A stretch of 64,000 nt of DNA from Lachnospiraceae bacterium (GCA_021772075.1 JAETNQ010000012.1:1-64000), one strand, 5' to 3'; shown: positions 45,063-55,168, counted from the stretch's first letter. The notes: a model not told the origin generated them from the letters alone. Numbers and translations are program-made.

Positions 45063-45866
45063 CTATTTTTTACGCACAGGGAAATATACCTCCGTCTCCC
45101 AGTCCTCCGGCGAAGCGGTATTGAACTGCGTCTTAATATAGAGGTCAAACGGCGCCCCTGCATATTCGTAGCCGTTCTCGATTATCCACGCCACGATCGC
45201 CCCATATGCCTCCGAGAGCGTGGAATATCCTCCCCGGTGGACTGTCATCGCGCACTCCATCGGCTCCAGAACTGCATCCGCCTTATCCTTTTCCTGAATC
45301 CCGATAAACACTTCGATATCGGAAGATTCCTGGCTGAATTCTTCATCATAATATCTTGCGCCGTTTAGTCCGGTAGGAGTAACATGTTCCTTCGGCGCGC
45401 GCTCGAAAAGCATTCCGTAATACTTGCCGAACTCATCCACCCCCATCATAGCGCGTTTCGCCAGAATATTCATTGCCGGGGATTTTCTGATTTCCACTGT
45501 ATAACCCTTCTGATAAGTCATAATGTCACCTGTCCTTTCAAATATAGCAATATGTGTCTGAAGTTCGTTCAGGATCATGGCCATTTCCTGCTGCTCCCGT
45601 ACCAGCTTCTCCTTCTGCCGCCTGAGCTTGTCCGAGAGTTCTTTTTTATCCGAAAGAGTGATCAGATGTTGGATCTCTTCCAACGAAAACCCATATCGTT
45701 TGAGACGCTGAATATAATTCATCGTGTCGATCTGCTCTGTCTTATAATATCGGTAGCCCGTAAAACGGTCCACCCTGGCCGGAACAAGCAGGCCGATTTT
45801 GTCGTAATGATGGAGCGTCTTCACGCTGACCTGGCATATCTTTGAAAATTCTCCAATCTGCAGCAT
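45063..45866 (-). CDS. MerR family regulator with GyrI-like effector domain
   Basis: Protein of 267 aa. N-terminal MerR HTH (IGEFSKICQVSVKTLHHYDKIGLL, VDRFTGYRYY) and a dimerisation coiled coil (about 75-115). Then an effector-binding domain of the AraC/GyrI/BmrR type: VEIRKSPAMNILAKRAMMGVDEF, the GHRGGYSTLSEAYGAIVAWI-like loop (VHRGGYSTLSE), ending WETEVYFPVRK. Such regulators bind hydrophobic cations and activate efflux genes. No dedicated efflux gene is adjacent; probably autoregulated. Confidence 0.93.
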   Translation of the reverse strand: MLQIGEFSKICQVSVKTLHHYDKIGLLVPARVDRFTGYRYYKTEQIDTMNYIQRLKRYGFSLEEIQHLITLSDKKELSDKLRRQKEKLVREQQEMAMILNELQTHIAIFERTGDIMTYQKGYTVEIRKSPAMNILAKRAMMGVDEFGKYYGMLFERAPKEHVTPTGLNGARYYDEEFSQESSDIEVFIGIQEKDKADAVLEPMECAMTVHRGGYSTLSEAYGAIVAWIIENGYEYAGAPFDLYIKTQFNTASPEDWETEVYFPVRKK

Positions 45867-45909
45867 CCCTTATCCCTCCTTTCGTAATGATCGATTCGAA
45901 TCTAAGGAC

Positions 45910-45940
45910 AGTTTATATTCTGACCTAAGAGGAGAGTCAA
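45910..45940 (-). promoter_or_regulatory. MerR-type promoter
   Basis: Minus strand: -35 TTGACT (45935-45940) and -10 TAAACT (45910-45915), spacer 19 nt, with an imperfect dyad CTCTCCTCTTAGGTCAGA between. An overlong 19-nt spacer with a dyad is the signature of MerR-activated promoters; TATAAA at 45912-45917 (17 nt) is an alternative -10. Confidence 0.65.
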
Positions 45941-45970
45941 TATCTTTTTTATCTTTTCCGCCCCAACATT

Positions 45971-46798
45971 TTACATGGAAAAAACCTGTTCTGTTATCTG
46001 CGTCCTGTTCCTTTCGCCTGTTCTTCCCAGCATCTCCTCCACTTCGGCATCCGGCCTTGCGGTGACTTCGACCCAGCCTGTCCTGAATCCGCTCCGCACC
46101 GCATTTTTCACGGATTTCACATTCGACCACGCCGCGCAGTAAAACGGGACTTTGCCGCGCTCAAAGGTTTCTCTTGCAAGCCGGTTGGTAAGCGCTGACG
46201 CAATATTGCGCCTCCGATACTCCGGAATTACATCCACGCCGATCTGCCACATCCGGCCGCAATCCGCAGAACAGCCCGCAAGCCCGACCAGTTTTCCCTC
46301 ATCATATGCGCCGATTCCCAAGACATCGAGATGTTTCCGGTCTTTACACAGTGCGTTGCTCCAGGCCGGAACGTACAGCCCGGCAAAATCATCCGGTTCC
46401 AAAACCCGAAGCTCGCAAGGACAGGCAATATCCGTGCCGTAAACCAGATCGATATCCGGCAGAAAATACTCCGCCATAAAGCATACCCTTGCCTCATATT
46501 TTGCAAGGATATCGTTCAGCACATATAGTTCCGGTGTCTCAAAGCAGTCCGATATGCCCGATGCCCCGTTGATAAACGTTTCGATTGCCGGCAAAAGTTC
46601 TTTTTTGCCGCAGGCAACGATATTCGTCCCATAAGACACCAAATTGCATATATGCGGCAGTTTCAAATATTTTCTTGCTTTTTCAGCCGCCAAAGATACA
46701 TGTACGCTGTTCCCTTCCTTCCGAAAGTCCTCCGCTGTGCAGCAGCAGTCATACGCGGACTGCTGCATGGCGGTTTCCATAATTTTCTCATTATCCAT
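45971..46798 (-). CDS. GNAT family N-acetyltransferase
   Basis: Protein of 275 aa. C-terminal GNAT domain with AYDEGKLVGLAGCS, the CoA site VIPEYRRRNIASALTNRLARET and AWSNVKSVKNAVRSGFRTG near the end. The first 120 residues (MDNEKIMETAMQQSAYDCCC ...) form an extra domain seen in Gcn5-related proteins of Clostridia. Substrate unknown. Ribosome site GAGG. Ends 104 nt before the MerR start, so the two could share transcription. Confidence 0.88.
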   Translation of the reverse strand: MDNEKIMETAMQQSAYDCCCTAEDFRKEGNSVHVSLAAEKARKYLKLPHICNLVSYGTNIVACGKKELLPAIETFINGASGISDCFETPELYVLNDILAKYEARVCFMAEYFLPDIDLVYGTDIACPCELRVLEPDDFAGLYVPAWSNALCKDRKHLDVLGIGAYDEGKLVGLAGCSADCGRMWQIGVDVIPEYRRRNIASALTNRLARETFERGKVPFYCAAWSNVKSVKNAVRSGFRTGWVEVTARPDAEVEEMLGRTGERNRTQITEQVFSM

Positions 46799-46938
46799 TT
46801 TTCCTCACCATTAAAAATTTTCAATCTTTCTCCTCAGCTTCCTATCTTTAATATAGCATGGGATGACAGACCAGCACAACACGAAATCCGGGGGATTCGA
46901 TCATCCGCATGGCCGCCGGAAAGGATGTGTGAAAATAC

Positions 46939-46955
46939 TTTACATTCATTTTACA
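46939..46955 (+). promoter_or_regulatory. PhoP-like box upstream of pstS
   Basis: TTTACA at 46939-46944 and again at 46950-46955, centre spacing 11 nt, the direct-repeat pattern bound by PhoP/PhoB in Gram-positive bacteria. It lies 170 nt before pstS, whose operon also encodes the PhoB/PhoR pair. Confidence 0.55.
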
Positions 46956-47124
46956 ATGCCGGGATATCAGATTTGATCTTTCCTCTGTATGATATAGCTG
47001 TAAAACAAAAAACGCGAAAGAAAATGAAGATTGAAAACGAAAATTTTTCAATCCCGGGTTTGTGTCCGCGCAGCATCCACAAACTTGAACTGCACAACAA
47101 AGCTGCGCAGAAATGAGGTAAAAA

Positions 47125-48021
47125 ATGAAAGCATCCAAAAAATGTTTGGCGCCTATCCTTGCAAGTGTTCTCATGCTGTCCGCATTCACTGGCTGCGGAA
47201 ATAACAACGGGGAAGGCTCCGGCAAATTTGACACGGCAAAAGAAATCAACGTACTCACCCGGGAAGACGGATCCGGCACCCGCAGCGCGTTCATAGAACT
47301 GTTCGGCATCGAGCAGAAAAATGAAGCCGGAGAAAAAGTTGACTGTACGACCGACAACGCTGCCGTTACGAATTCCACATCTGTTATGATGACAAGCGTT
47401 GCAGGGGATTTGTACTCGATCGGCTATACTTCTCTTGGTTCCATGAACGATGCCGTCAAAGTAAAAGCAATCTCCATCGACGGCGCGGAAGCAACGGTTG
47501 AAAATATCAAGAACGGTACTTACAAAATTGCCCGCCCTTTTAACATTGCGACCAAAGACGGCTTGAGCGAAGCGGCACAGGATTTTATCGATTTCATAAT
47601 GAGCGCGGACGGGCAGGCGGTAATCGAAGATAACGGCTATATCCCGGTATCCGACGCAGCACCTTACAGCGGTAAAATGGATGCGGGAAAAATTATTATA
47701 GCCGGTTCCAGTTCCGTCACCCCGGTTATGGAAAAGCTGAGAGAAGCCTATCTTGCGAAAAACCCGAGCGTCACCATCGAAATACAGCAAAGCGATTCCT
47801 CCACGGGCATGTCTGACACCATAGACGGCACTTGCGATATCGGTATGGCTTCCCGCGAATTGAAAGATTCGGAAAGCGAAAAAGGGCTGACTGCTTCTGT
47901 CATCGCCATGGACGGAATCACCGTAATCGTAAACAATGACTGTCCGGTCAACAGCCTTACCAGCGAACAGGTAAAAGAAATTTTTATGGGCAATGTCGTC
48001 AACTGGAATGAAATACCGTAA
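47125..48021 (+). CDS. pstS: Phosphate-binding lipoprotein PstS, permuted domain order
   Basis: Protein of 298 aa. Lipoprotein signal ending SAFTGCGNN (Cys lipidation site about residue 24). The usual PstS halves appear in reverse order: first REDGSGTRSAFIELFG and YSIGYTSLGSMND (normally the second half), then KIIIAGSSSVTPVMEKLREAY, DIGMASRELKD and NDCPVNSLTSEQVKEIF (normally the first half). It binds phosphate outside the cell for PstCAB. First gene of the operon; the ribosome site GAGG is 6 nt upstream. Confidence 0.92.
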   Translation: MKASKKCLAPILASVLMLSAFTGCGNNNGEGSGKFDTAKEINVLTREDGSGTRSAFIELFGIEQKNEAGEKVDCTTDNAAVTNSTSVMMTSVAGDLYSIGYTSLGSMNDAVKVKAISIDGAEATVENIKNGTYKIARPFNIATKDGLSEAAQDFIDFIMSADGQAVIEDNGYIPVSDAAPYSGKMDAGKIIIAGSSSVTPVMEKLREAYLAKNPSVTIEIQQSDSSTGMSDTIDGTCDIGMASRELKDSESEKGLTASVIAMDGITVIVNNDCPVNSLTSEQVKEIFMGNVVNWNEIP

Positions 48022-48049
48022 TCAAAAACCTCTCGGGAATAAATTTTAC

Positions 48050-48080
48050 GGGGCTGCGGTATAGAAGCTGCCGCCCCTTT
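48050..48080 (+). terminator. Hairpin between pstS and pstC
   Basis: GGGGC and GCCCC close a GC-rich stem (GGGGCTGCGG / CTGCCGCCCC) followed by TTT. A partial terminator or mRNA stabiliser here would make the binding protein more abundant than the permease, as seen in other pst operons. Confidence 0.6.
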
Positions 48081-48098
48081 CTCACAAGGAGTATCATC

Positions 48099-48947
48099 AT
48101 GAAGCATATAAAAGAAAAAGCGATGAAGATGCTTTTTTTCTTGGCGGCCTGCGTTTCCATAGCGGCGGTAATCCTAATCTGCATCTTCCTGTTTGCAAGC
48201 GGTGTTCCGGCCATAAGGGAAATCGGCATTTTCCAATTTTTGCTTGGTACGAAATGGAAGCCTGCCAATAACCTTTATGGGATTTTTCCCATGATTGTCG
48301 GTTCTTTCTATGTGACTGCGGGAGCATTGCTCATCGGCGTGCCGGTCGGCATACTGACAGCGGTGTTCCTGGCCCGTTTCTGCCCTAAAAGCATTTATGC
48401 ATTCCTGAAATCCGCTATTAATCTCATGGCGGGAATTCCATCGGTGGTATATGGCTTTTTCGGCTTGGTAGTTTTAGTCCCCCTTGTAAGGGAAATTTGG
48501 GGCGGGCGCGGCATGAGCGTCCTGACTGCTTCCGTTTTACTGGGACTCATGATTCTGCCCACCATTATCAGCGTTTCGGAATCCTCTATCCGGGCGGTGC
48601 CGGAAAGCTACTATGAGGGCGGGCTTGCCCTCGGCGCCTCCCACGAAAGAAGCGTTTTTTTTACCGTTCTTCCCGCTGCCAAAAGCGGTATCTTTGCAGG
48701 TGTCGTCCTGGGGATCGGGCGGGCTGTCGGTGAAACCATGGCGGTTATCATGGTTGCGGGAAACCAGGCGGTTATTCCGGACAGTATGCTTTCCGGCGTC
48801 CGGACGCTGACCACAAACATTGTACTGGAAATGGGATATTCTACGGATTTGCACCGCGAAGCATTAATCGCTGTCGCTGTCGTCCTGTTTGTCTTTATTC
48901 TCATGATTAACCTGTCCCTTTCCCTGTTGAAAAGGAGGGAGAAATAA
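48099..48947 (+). CDS. pstC: Phosphate ABC transporter permease PstC
   Basis: Protein of 282 aa with six membrane segments and the MetI-type cytoplasmic loop EGGLALGASHERSVFFTVLPAAKSGI. Contains GIPSVVYGFFGLVVLVPL typical of PstC. AAGGAG precedes the ATG. Ends immediately before pstA (adjacent codons), forming a tight operon. Confidence 0.96.
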   Translation: MKHIKEKAMKMLFFLAACVSIAAVILICIFLFASGVPAIREIGIFQFLLGTKWKPANNLYGIFPMIVGSFYVTAGALLIGVPVGILTAVFLARFCPKSIYAFLKSAINLMAGIPSVVYGFFGLVVLVPLVREIWGGRGMSVLTASVLLGLMILPTIISVSESSIRAVPESYYEGGLALGASHERSVFFTVLPAAKSGIFAGVVLGIGRAVGETMAVIMVAGNQAVIPDSMLSGVRTLTTNIVLEMGYSTDLHREALIAVAVVLFVFILMINLSLSLLKRREK

Positions 48948-49814
48948 ATGTTTAAAAATTTCAAGAAACAATGGCTTGCGTACAGGCGCGACCCCAAATC
49001 CTTTTTTCTGTTCTTTTCCGTATGCCTTGCGGCATTGATTACCATACTTGCGTTATTTTTTATTATTGCCTATATACTGGTAAAAGGTATTCCTAATTTT
49101 ACGCCGGATCTGTTTGACAGAACATACACCACCGAAAATGTATCCCTTCTGCCGGCGCTTATCAATACGCTGTTTATCATGCTTCTTTCCCTGCTGTTCG
49201 CGGTTCCTGTCGGAATCGGCGCCGCCGTTTACCTGACAGAATATGCGAGGCGCGGAAACCGGCTGGTTCAGGTCGTAGGCATTACTGCGGAAACATTATC
49301 CGGAATTCCTTCCATCATATACGGCTTGTTTGGCTCGTTATTCTTTGTCAAATATCTCGGCCTGGGGCTGTCCCTGTTATCCGGCGCTTTGACTTTGAGC
49401 ATTATGATCCTGCCGCTTATCATGCGGACGACGGAAGAAGCCTTACGAAGCGTGCCGGACAGTTTTCGCGAAGGCAGTTTCGGGCTTGGCGCCGGGAAAT
49501 TGCGGACCGTGTTTTCTATCGTACTGCCCTGCGCCGTCCCGGGTATTTTATCCGGTATTATTCTCGGAATCGGACGCATTTTCGGAGAATCCGCAGCGCT
49601 GATCTTCACTGCAGGAACCGTTGCGGAAATCGCAGACAGCATTTTTTCCTCTGCGCGTACCTTATCCGTCCATATGTATTCCATTTCGGGCGAAGGGCTG
49701 TATATCAATCAGACTTATGCAACTGCCGTCGTATTATTGGTCGTCGTTATTTTGATCAACGGCCTGTCCGGCTTTATCGCAAAAAAAATAGGAGGTAAGA
49801 ATACCGATGGATAA
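48948..49814 (+). CDS. pstA: Phosphate ABC transporter permease PstA
   Basis: Protein of 288 aa, six membrane segments, EAA-like loop [27 protein letters not shown] and [22 protein letters not shown]. Partner of PstC. The stop overlaps the pstB start by 8 nt (48948-49814 and 49807 onwards). Confidence 0.96.
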   Translation: MFKNFKKQWLAYRRDPKSFFLFFSVCLAALITILALFFIIAYILVKGIPNFTPDLFDRTYTTENVSLLPALINTLFIMLLSLLFAVPVGIGAAVYLTEYARRGNRLVQVVGITAETLSGIPSIIYGLFGSLFFVKYLGLGLSLLSGALTLSIMILPLIMRTTEEALRSVPDSFREGSFGLGAGKLRTVFSIVLPCAVPGILSGIILGIGRIFGESAALIFTAGTVAEIADSIFSSARTLSVHMYSISGEGLYINQTYATAVVLLVVVILINGLSGFIAKKIGGKNTDG

Positions 49815-50556
49815 AATTGTAGTAGAAAACCTGGATTTATTCTATGGAAATTTCAAAGCCCTGAAGAATATCAATATGGCATTCCAAGAACATGAGATTA
49901 CCGCTTTGATCGGCCCGTCCGGCTGCGGGAAGTCAACACTGCTAAAAAGCCTGAACCGGATGAATGATTTGGTGGAGGGCTGCCGCATCAAAGGAAATAT
50001 TTCCTTAGATGGCGAAGATATTTATGGGAATATGGATATTAACCTGTTGCGCAAACGGGTAGGAATGGTATTCCAAAAGCCGAACCCGTTTCCTATGAGC
50101 ATTTATGACAATATCGCTTTCGGACCCAGGACGCATGGCATTCGTTCCAAAGCGGCGCTGGATGAAATCGTGGAACGTTCTTTAAAAGGAGCGGCGATTT
50201 GGGACGAAGTAAAAGACAGGCTGAAAAAATCCGCGCTTGGCATGTCAGGCGGCCAGCAGCAGCGGCTTTGCATTGCCCGCGCTTTAGCCGTGGAGCCGGA
50301 AGTTTTGCTGATGGACGAACCGACCAGCGCGCTCGACCCGATTTCTACCGCAAAGGTAGAGGATCTTGCAACAGAATTGAAAAAAGACTATACCATCATT
50401 ATTGTCACGCACAATATGCAGCAGGCGCTCCGGATTTCCGACAGGACAGCTTTTTTCCTGCTGGGAGAAATGGCGGAATTCGATAAAACAGAAAAATTAT
50501 TTTCCATGCCGCAGGATAAGCGGACAGAGGATTATATTACGGGGAGGTTTGGATGA
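49807..50556 (+). CDS. pstB: Phosphate ABC transporter ATP-binding protein PstB
   Basis: Protein of 249 aa. Walker [21 protein letters not shown]-loop [17 protein letters not shown] (PstB-specific), signature [17 protein letters not shown], Walker [15 protein letters not shown]-loop VTHNM. Energises PstCA. Coupled to pstA and to phoU by short overlaps. Confidence 0.98.
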   Translation: MDKIVVENLDLFYGNFKALKNINMAFQEHEITALIGPSGCGKSTLLKSLNRMNDLVEGCRIKGNISLDGEDIYGNMDINLLRKRVGMVFQKPNPFPMSIYDNIAFGPRTHGIRSKAALDEIVERSLKGAAIWDEVKDRLKKSALGMSGGQQQRLCIARALAVEPEVLLMDEPTSALDPISTAKVEDLATELKKDYTIIIVTHNMQQALRISDRTAFFLLGEMAEFDKTEKLFSMPQDKRTEDYITGRFG

Positions 50557-51197
50557 TGCGTCTTCAATTTGACGAACAATTAGATTTATTAAACAAAGAA
50601 TTAATCACCATGGGGGCTCTTTGTGAAAATGCGATCGCCATGTCCGCAAAAGCTCTGACAGAGGGGAAACCCGTACTGGCCAAAACGGTTCCTGACCTCT
50701 CTGTCCAAATCGACCACAAGGAACGCGAAATTGAAACGATGTGCTTAAAGCTGCTCTTGCAGCAGCAGCCCGTGGCAAAAGACTTAAGGAGTATTTCGTC
50801 CGCACTGAAAATGGTAACTGATATGGCGAGAATCGGGGACCAATCCGCCGATATCGCCGAAATCATCACTTTGGCCAATATCCATGCTACCGACGATACG
50901 CAGATTATCCACGATATGTCCGTTGCCGTCATTAAGATGGTAACAGACAGCATTGACGCTTTTGTAAAAAAGGACATGCAAAAGGCAAAAGCCGTGATTG
51001 ATTATGACGATGTCGTGGACTGCTTTTTTGACCAGATAAAAAAAATTCTGATCGACCTTTTCAGCAAGCCGGAAACGGATGGCGAATATGCCATCGACCT
51101 TCTGATGATTGCGAAATATTTTGAGCGGATCGGGGACCATGCGGTTAATATTGCCAAATGGGTATTATTCTCTATTACAGGCAATAAAGACGGATAA
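50553..51197 (+). CDS. phoU: Phosphate signalling complex protein PhoU
   Basis: Protein of 214 aa with two three-helix bundles and the conserved E/D-x3-D metal motifs ([49 protein letters not shown]). Negatively couples the Pst transporter to PhoR. Overlaps pstB by 4 nt. Confidence 0.97.
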   Translation: MMRLQFDEQLDLLNKELITMGALCENAIAMSAKALTEGKPVLAKTVPDLSVQIDHKEREIETMCLKLLLQQQPVAKDLRSISSALKMVTDMARIGDQSADIAEIITLANIHATDDTQIIHDMSVAVIKMVTDSIDAFVKKDMQKAKAVIDYDDVVDCFFDQIKKILIDLFSKPETDGEYAIDLLMIAKYFERIGDHAVNIAKWVLFSITGNKDG

Positions 51198-51284
51198 GCC
51201 GCAACATTGATGAAGCACGGTTTATATGGTATGATTGGATTCGTTATGAGATAAAATAGGTGAAAAAAGAAAGGAATGGCATAT

Positions 51285-51959
51285 ATGATCTATTGCGTGG
51301 AAGATGATAATGGAATTCGTGATTTGATGATATACACCTTGAATACCGCCGGGTTCGAAGCGAAAGGATTCACCTGCGGCGATACCCTTTTTGACGCGGT
51401 ACAGACAGAAAAACCTCAGCTGATTATGCTGGATATCATGCTTCCCGGTGAAGACGGCATTTCCATATTGAAGAAGCTGCGCATGCATCCGCAGACCAAA
51501 GATATTCCTGTTATTATGGCGACCGCGAAAGGGACAGAATACGATAAAGTAATCGGACTCGATTCAGGAGCCGATGATTACCTCGCCAAACCGTTCGGCA
51601 TGATGGAAATGGTTTCCCGCATCAAAGCGGTATTGCGCCGCACAGGCCCGGCGGAAGCGGAAAAATGCATAAAAATCGGGAACTTAGAATTGAACCTGGA
51701 AACATATGTCGTCATCGGCAACGGGGAACGCGTGCAGCTTACCTTAAAAGAATATCAGCTGCTCCGCACTTTCATGGAAAACCCCGGGCGGGTATTTACC
51801 CGCGACCAGCTTCTTAAAACCGTATGGGGAACAGATTATATGGGCGAAACCCGGACGGTAGATGTCCACATCGGCACGCTCCGGACAAAGCTGGGGGAAT
51901 GCGGCAGTTATATTGAAACCGTAAGGGGTGTCGGATATCGAATGGAGGTTATGCTATGA
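51285..51959 (+). CDS. phoB: Response regulator PhoB/PhoP type
   Basis: OmpR-family regulator. Start at the second ATG (51285, MIYCVEDDNG) because AAGGA lies about 8 nt before it, while it abuts the first ATG (51276). Receiver Asp in IMLDIMLPGEDG, KPF Lys, and a wHTH ending YIETVRGVGYRMEV. Follows phoU and overlaps phoR by 4 nt, so it is the regulator of the phosphate operon. Symbol by context. Confidence 0.9.
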   Translation: MIYCVEDDNGIRDLMIYTLNTAGFEAKGFTCGDTLFDAVQTEKPQLIMLDIMLPGEDGISILKKLRMHPQTKDIPVIMATAKGTEYDKVIGLDSGADDYLAKPFGMMEMVSRIKAVLRRTGPAEAEKCIKIGNLELNLETYVVIGNGERVQLTLKEYQLLRTFMENPGRVFTRDQLLKTVWGTDYMGETRTVDVHIGTLRTKLGECGSYIETVRGVGYRMEVML

Positions 51960-53617
51960 CAAAACGTATTTTTCGTTCCATCTGCTTTGTCGCACTGACA
52001 GTTTTTCTTGCATCTGTCGTTTTCATTATGGGTGTTCTGTATGAATACTTTTCCAATACGGAACAGGCACAGCTTAAAATGCAGACCAGCCTTGCGGCGC
52101 AGGGTGTTATGCACGCGGGGATTGCATATTTTCATGATTTTGAAGTAACCAATTACCGCATCACATGGATTGACGCCGATGGAAATATCCTTTATGACAG
52201 CCAATCCGATGCCGCAGAAATGGAAAACCATTTGGAGCGGGAAGAAGTGCAGGAAGCGCTTGCCAAAGGCTATGGAGAAAGCAGACGATATTCCGCCACT
52301 TTGATGGAGCGCTCTTTCTATTCTGCGCAAAAGCTCACGGATGGAACCATCCTGCGGTTATCCATATCCCAGAATTCTATTTTGACGCTCCTTTTTGGCA
52401 TGGTACAGCCTATCTGCATCATTTTTGCGATTGCATTGATTCTGTCGGTTGTTTTAGCGGAACGGGTTTCCAAAAAAATAGTAAAACCGTTAAATGAAAT
52501 CGATCTTAGCAATCCGCTGTCCCATGAAGAATATGATGAACTTTCCCCTTTCCTGCGGCGCATCGACCACCAGCAGAAAGAACTGCGCGCGCAGCAGACA
52601 AAGCTGCTTCAAAAAGAAAATGAATTGGATACCATTATCGGAAGCATGAAGGAAGGCATGGTCCTTCTCAGCCCCAAAGGAAAAATTATCAGCATCAACC
52701 CGGCCGCAAGAAGGCTGTTAAATGCCGGAGCAGACTGCATCGGCGATGATATGCTGTCTTTATGCAGAAATCTTGATTTGCAGGAAATTCTCTCCCAAGC
52801 CCTGCAAGGCAGGCAAGGGGAAATCGTGATCCAGCTGCAGGGAGAAAGTTACCAAATTGACGCTGACCCGATCGCTTCCGAAAATATCGTGAAAGGAGCC
52901 GCCCTGTTCTTTTTCAATGTGACGGAAAAAGAAAAAGCGGAACAGATGCGCCGCGAATTCACCGCTAATGTTTCCCATGAACTAAAAACACCCCTTCATT
53001 CTATCTCCGGCTACGCAGAACTTTTGAAAAATGACATGGTAAAGGAAAATGACAGAATACCGTTTGCCAAAAAGATTTACGATGAAGCGCAGCGTATGGT
53101 AAGGCTTGTGGAGGATATTATCAGCCTTTCGCATCTCGATGAAGGAGCGCTTGATATGCGGCGCGAGGATGTCGATCTTTATGAATTGGCGCAAAGGGCA
53201 ATGCAGAGTTTGGAACCTCAGGCAAGCGCCGCCGACATTACTTTGGAACTTCTTGGCACTCCCATCCTCTTTAACGGCATAGCCCGCCTTCTCTATAGCA
53301 TGGTTTATAATCTTTGCGACAACGCGGTAAAATACAACCATGAACATGGAAAAGTCACAGTAACCATACGGAAGGAAGACCATGAAGCCGTCCTGTCGGT
53401 AGAGGATACCGGCATCGGGATCCCCCCGGAACACCAGGAACGCATTTTTGAACGGTTTTACAGGGTGGACAAAAGCCATTCCAAAGCAGTAGGCGGAACA
53501 GGACTTGGACTCTCTATTGTGAAACATGCCGCAAAAGTCCATCACGCCAAAATAGAAGTGAAAAGCGCTGTCGGAAAGGGGACGACTGTTATCGTGGCGC
53601 TCCCTGTAAAAGCCTGA
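51956..53617 (+). CDS. phoR: Phosphate sensor histidine kinase PhoR type
   Basis: Protein of 553 aa. Two TM segments (about 5-28 and 140-165) flank an extracytoplasmic sensor (about 30-140); HAMP-like linker; PAS domain (about 225-320, ELDTIIGSMKEGMVLLSPKG); HisKA NVSHELKTP with His341; HATPase_c with NLCDNAVKYN, DTGIGIP and GGTGLGLSIV. Context makes it the PhoB partner. The four-base overlap with phoB is ATGA. Confidence 0.93.
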   Translation: MTKRIFRSICFVALTVFLASVVFIMGVLYEYFSNTEQAQLKMQTSLAAQGVMHAGIAYFHDFEVTNYRITWIDADGNILYDSQSDAAEMENHLEREEVQEALAKGYGESRRYSATLMERSFYSAQKLTDGTILRLSISQNSILTLLFGMVQPICIIFAIALILSVVLAERVSKKIVKPLNEIDLSNPLSHEEYDELSPFLRRIDHQQKELRAQQTKLLQKENELDTIIGSMKEGMVLLSPKGKIISINPAARRLLNAGADCIGDDMLSLCRNLDLQEILSQALQGRQGEIVIQLQGESYQIDADPIASENIVKGAALFFFNVTEKEKAEQMRREFTANVSHELKTPLHSISGYAELLKNDMVKENDRIPFAKKIYDEAQRMVRLVEDIISLSHLDEGALDMRREDVDLYELAQRAMQSLEPQASAADITLELLGTPILFNGIARLLYSMVYNLCDNAVKYNHEHGKVTVTIRKEDHEAVLSVEDTGIGIPPEHQERIFERFYRVDKSHSKAVGGTGLGLSIVKHAAKVHHAKIEVKSAVGKGTTVIVALPVKA

Positions 53618-53662
53618 AAGGTTCCTGTGGCTTTTCCGCCGGGCGCATCCCCCAAAGCCCCT

Positions 53663-54412
53663 TTACGCCTTCACATCCCGCACCGCCAGCCACCGGATTC
53701 CGCACAGGCAGAACAAAACGACATACAGCGTCGAGAATACCATAAACTGCAGCCCCTCCCCTCCCAGCACATCTTCGTATTTATTGGAATTCATCCCCAT
53801 CATCATCAGGGAAAACGGATAGTACATCCCATATCCGCTGTTAGATGCCATAAGCCCCGTAATGCCGCCGGCCAGCCCAAACGCCACCGGCACTGCAAAG
53901 CTTCGGATCGCCATGGATACCAGCAGCAGCAGCGCCGCCACTCCCATTCCTCCCCAGGCGCCCCGGACCAGCCAGTAAAAAATAACAACATCCGGCAGCC
54001 CTGGAAGCCCGGCGGTTTTCCCGCACAGGACATACAAAATCCCCACCCATATCTGTGTCAGCAGCGTCACCCGGAAAATATTCAACAACTTGACCAAAAA
54101 GATACATCCCACCGACACAGGCGCCGTCATCAGCGAATTCCTGTTATGGTTAAAATTTTCCACCCTCCACGTATAAGCGCAGTAAACCGCAATCAGCGGC
54201 GCATAAAAAAAGTTGCTGTAAAACAACGTATGCTGCGTCCATAAGCTGAACCACTCCGATTTTAAGATATCGATATTCTGCAAATAATTCCCTGTTCCCA
54301 TCAACGCCGGAATGACCGGGATGATAAAAAATGCGATCCATATAAAAGAACGCTTTAACTTCATCTTCTCCGCTTTCATGCATGCCGACAGGCCAATTTT
54401 TTTCACTCCCAC
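53663..54412 (-). CDS. ABC-2 type transporter permease (second subunit)
   Basis: Protein of 249 aa, six hydrophobic segments. GTG start at 54412 uses AAGGAGG at the end of the preceding gene; an in-frame ATG (54379) is an alternative. Belongs to the lantibiotic-immunity-type permease group (LanG-like), with NRNSLMTAPVSVGCIF in the conserved loop. Third gene of the exporter ATPase-permease-permease operon. Confidence 0.85.
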   Translation of the reverse strand: MGVKKIGLSACMKAEKMKLKRSFIWIAFFIIPVIPALMGTGNYLQNIDILKSEWFSLWTQHTLFYSNFFYAPLIAVYCAYTWRVENFNHNRNSLMTAPVSVGCIFLVKLLNIFRVTLLTQIWVGILYVLCGKTAGLPGLPDVVIFYWLVRGAWGGMGVAALLLLVSMAIRSFAVPVAFGLAGGITGLMASNSGYGMYYPFSLMMMGMNSNKYEDVLGGEGLQFMVFSTLYVVLFCLCGIRWLAVRDVKA

Positions 54413-54415
54413 TCC

Positions 54416-55168
54416 TCAGACCTCCTTTTTTAAAAATAAATTCCTACCGCAAAAATAGAGAGCCGCTGCAAACAGAAGCAGCGCCGCAAAACCGCCATAC
54501 GAAAAGGGTATGGTATAAAAAAACACTTCCCGCGTCTCTTTATAATATATATTATTTATGGTGCATCCCACGCAGTAATATCCCCACGGGATTACATAGC
54601 GCAGCGGCAGATTGGGGAAAAACCAGGAAAACAATCCGGCAAAAGTTCCGATCAGCCCGATAAACAAGGGATATAGCTGATTATCCATCATAAGGGACAA
54701 GATCTCCTGCAAGAGCAGCAGCACGATGGTCGTCGCACAGGTGGACAGGAAAAAATATGCTATTTGGTCCGTTTCCAATTCCTGCGGAATCCGGTATCCC
54801 CATACCAGAAAAACGATCATGCCCAGCTGGAAGAGGGAAAAAAGCAGGATATACAGTCCGCCCAATATGAATTTATTGCGGAAAATCGCTCCTTTTTCCT
54901 GCAAGGTACATAACAGCTTATAGGTGTTTCCCTTATTTTCCATATCGCACAGGCGGCTTGCCAGAACGGCGGCCAGGATCGGCAGGGTAATCGTATTGAC
55001 CAAGGGCAGATTCATCAACAGCTGGTAGAACCCGTCTGCCAGCTCCTCCCTTTCCATCCCCGAAAACACCCAATACATCCATGCCAGATCCACCAGAAAA
55101 ATTCCCAGCGGCGCTCCCCACATCCATTTCCTCTTTGTCTTTTTTATTTCCGTCACAAAACCTTTCAT
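54416..55168 (-). CDS. ABC-2 type transporter permease (first subunit)
   Basis: Protein of 250 aa, about six hydrophobic segments, with CDMENKGNTYKLLCTLQEKGAIFRNKF in the cytoplasmic loop, matching LanE/LanG-type permeases. The ATG at 55168 overlaps the ATPase stop by 1 nt (TGATG). It pairs with the next permease to form the membrane part of a peptide exporter. Confidence 0.87.
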   Translation of the reverse strand: MKGFVTEIKKTKRKWMWGAPLGIFLVDLAWMYWVFSGMEREELADGFYQLLMNLPLVNTITLPILAAVLASRLCDMENKGNTYKLLCTLQEKGAIFRNKFILGGLYILLFSLFQLGMIVFLVWGYRIPQELETDQIAYFFLSTCATTIVLLLLQEILSLMMDNQLYPLFIGLIGTFAGLFSWFFPNLPLRYVIPWGYYCVGCTINNIYYKETREVFFYTIPFSYGGFAALLLFAAALYFCGRNLFLKKEV

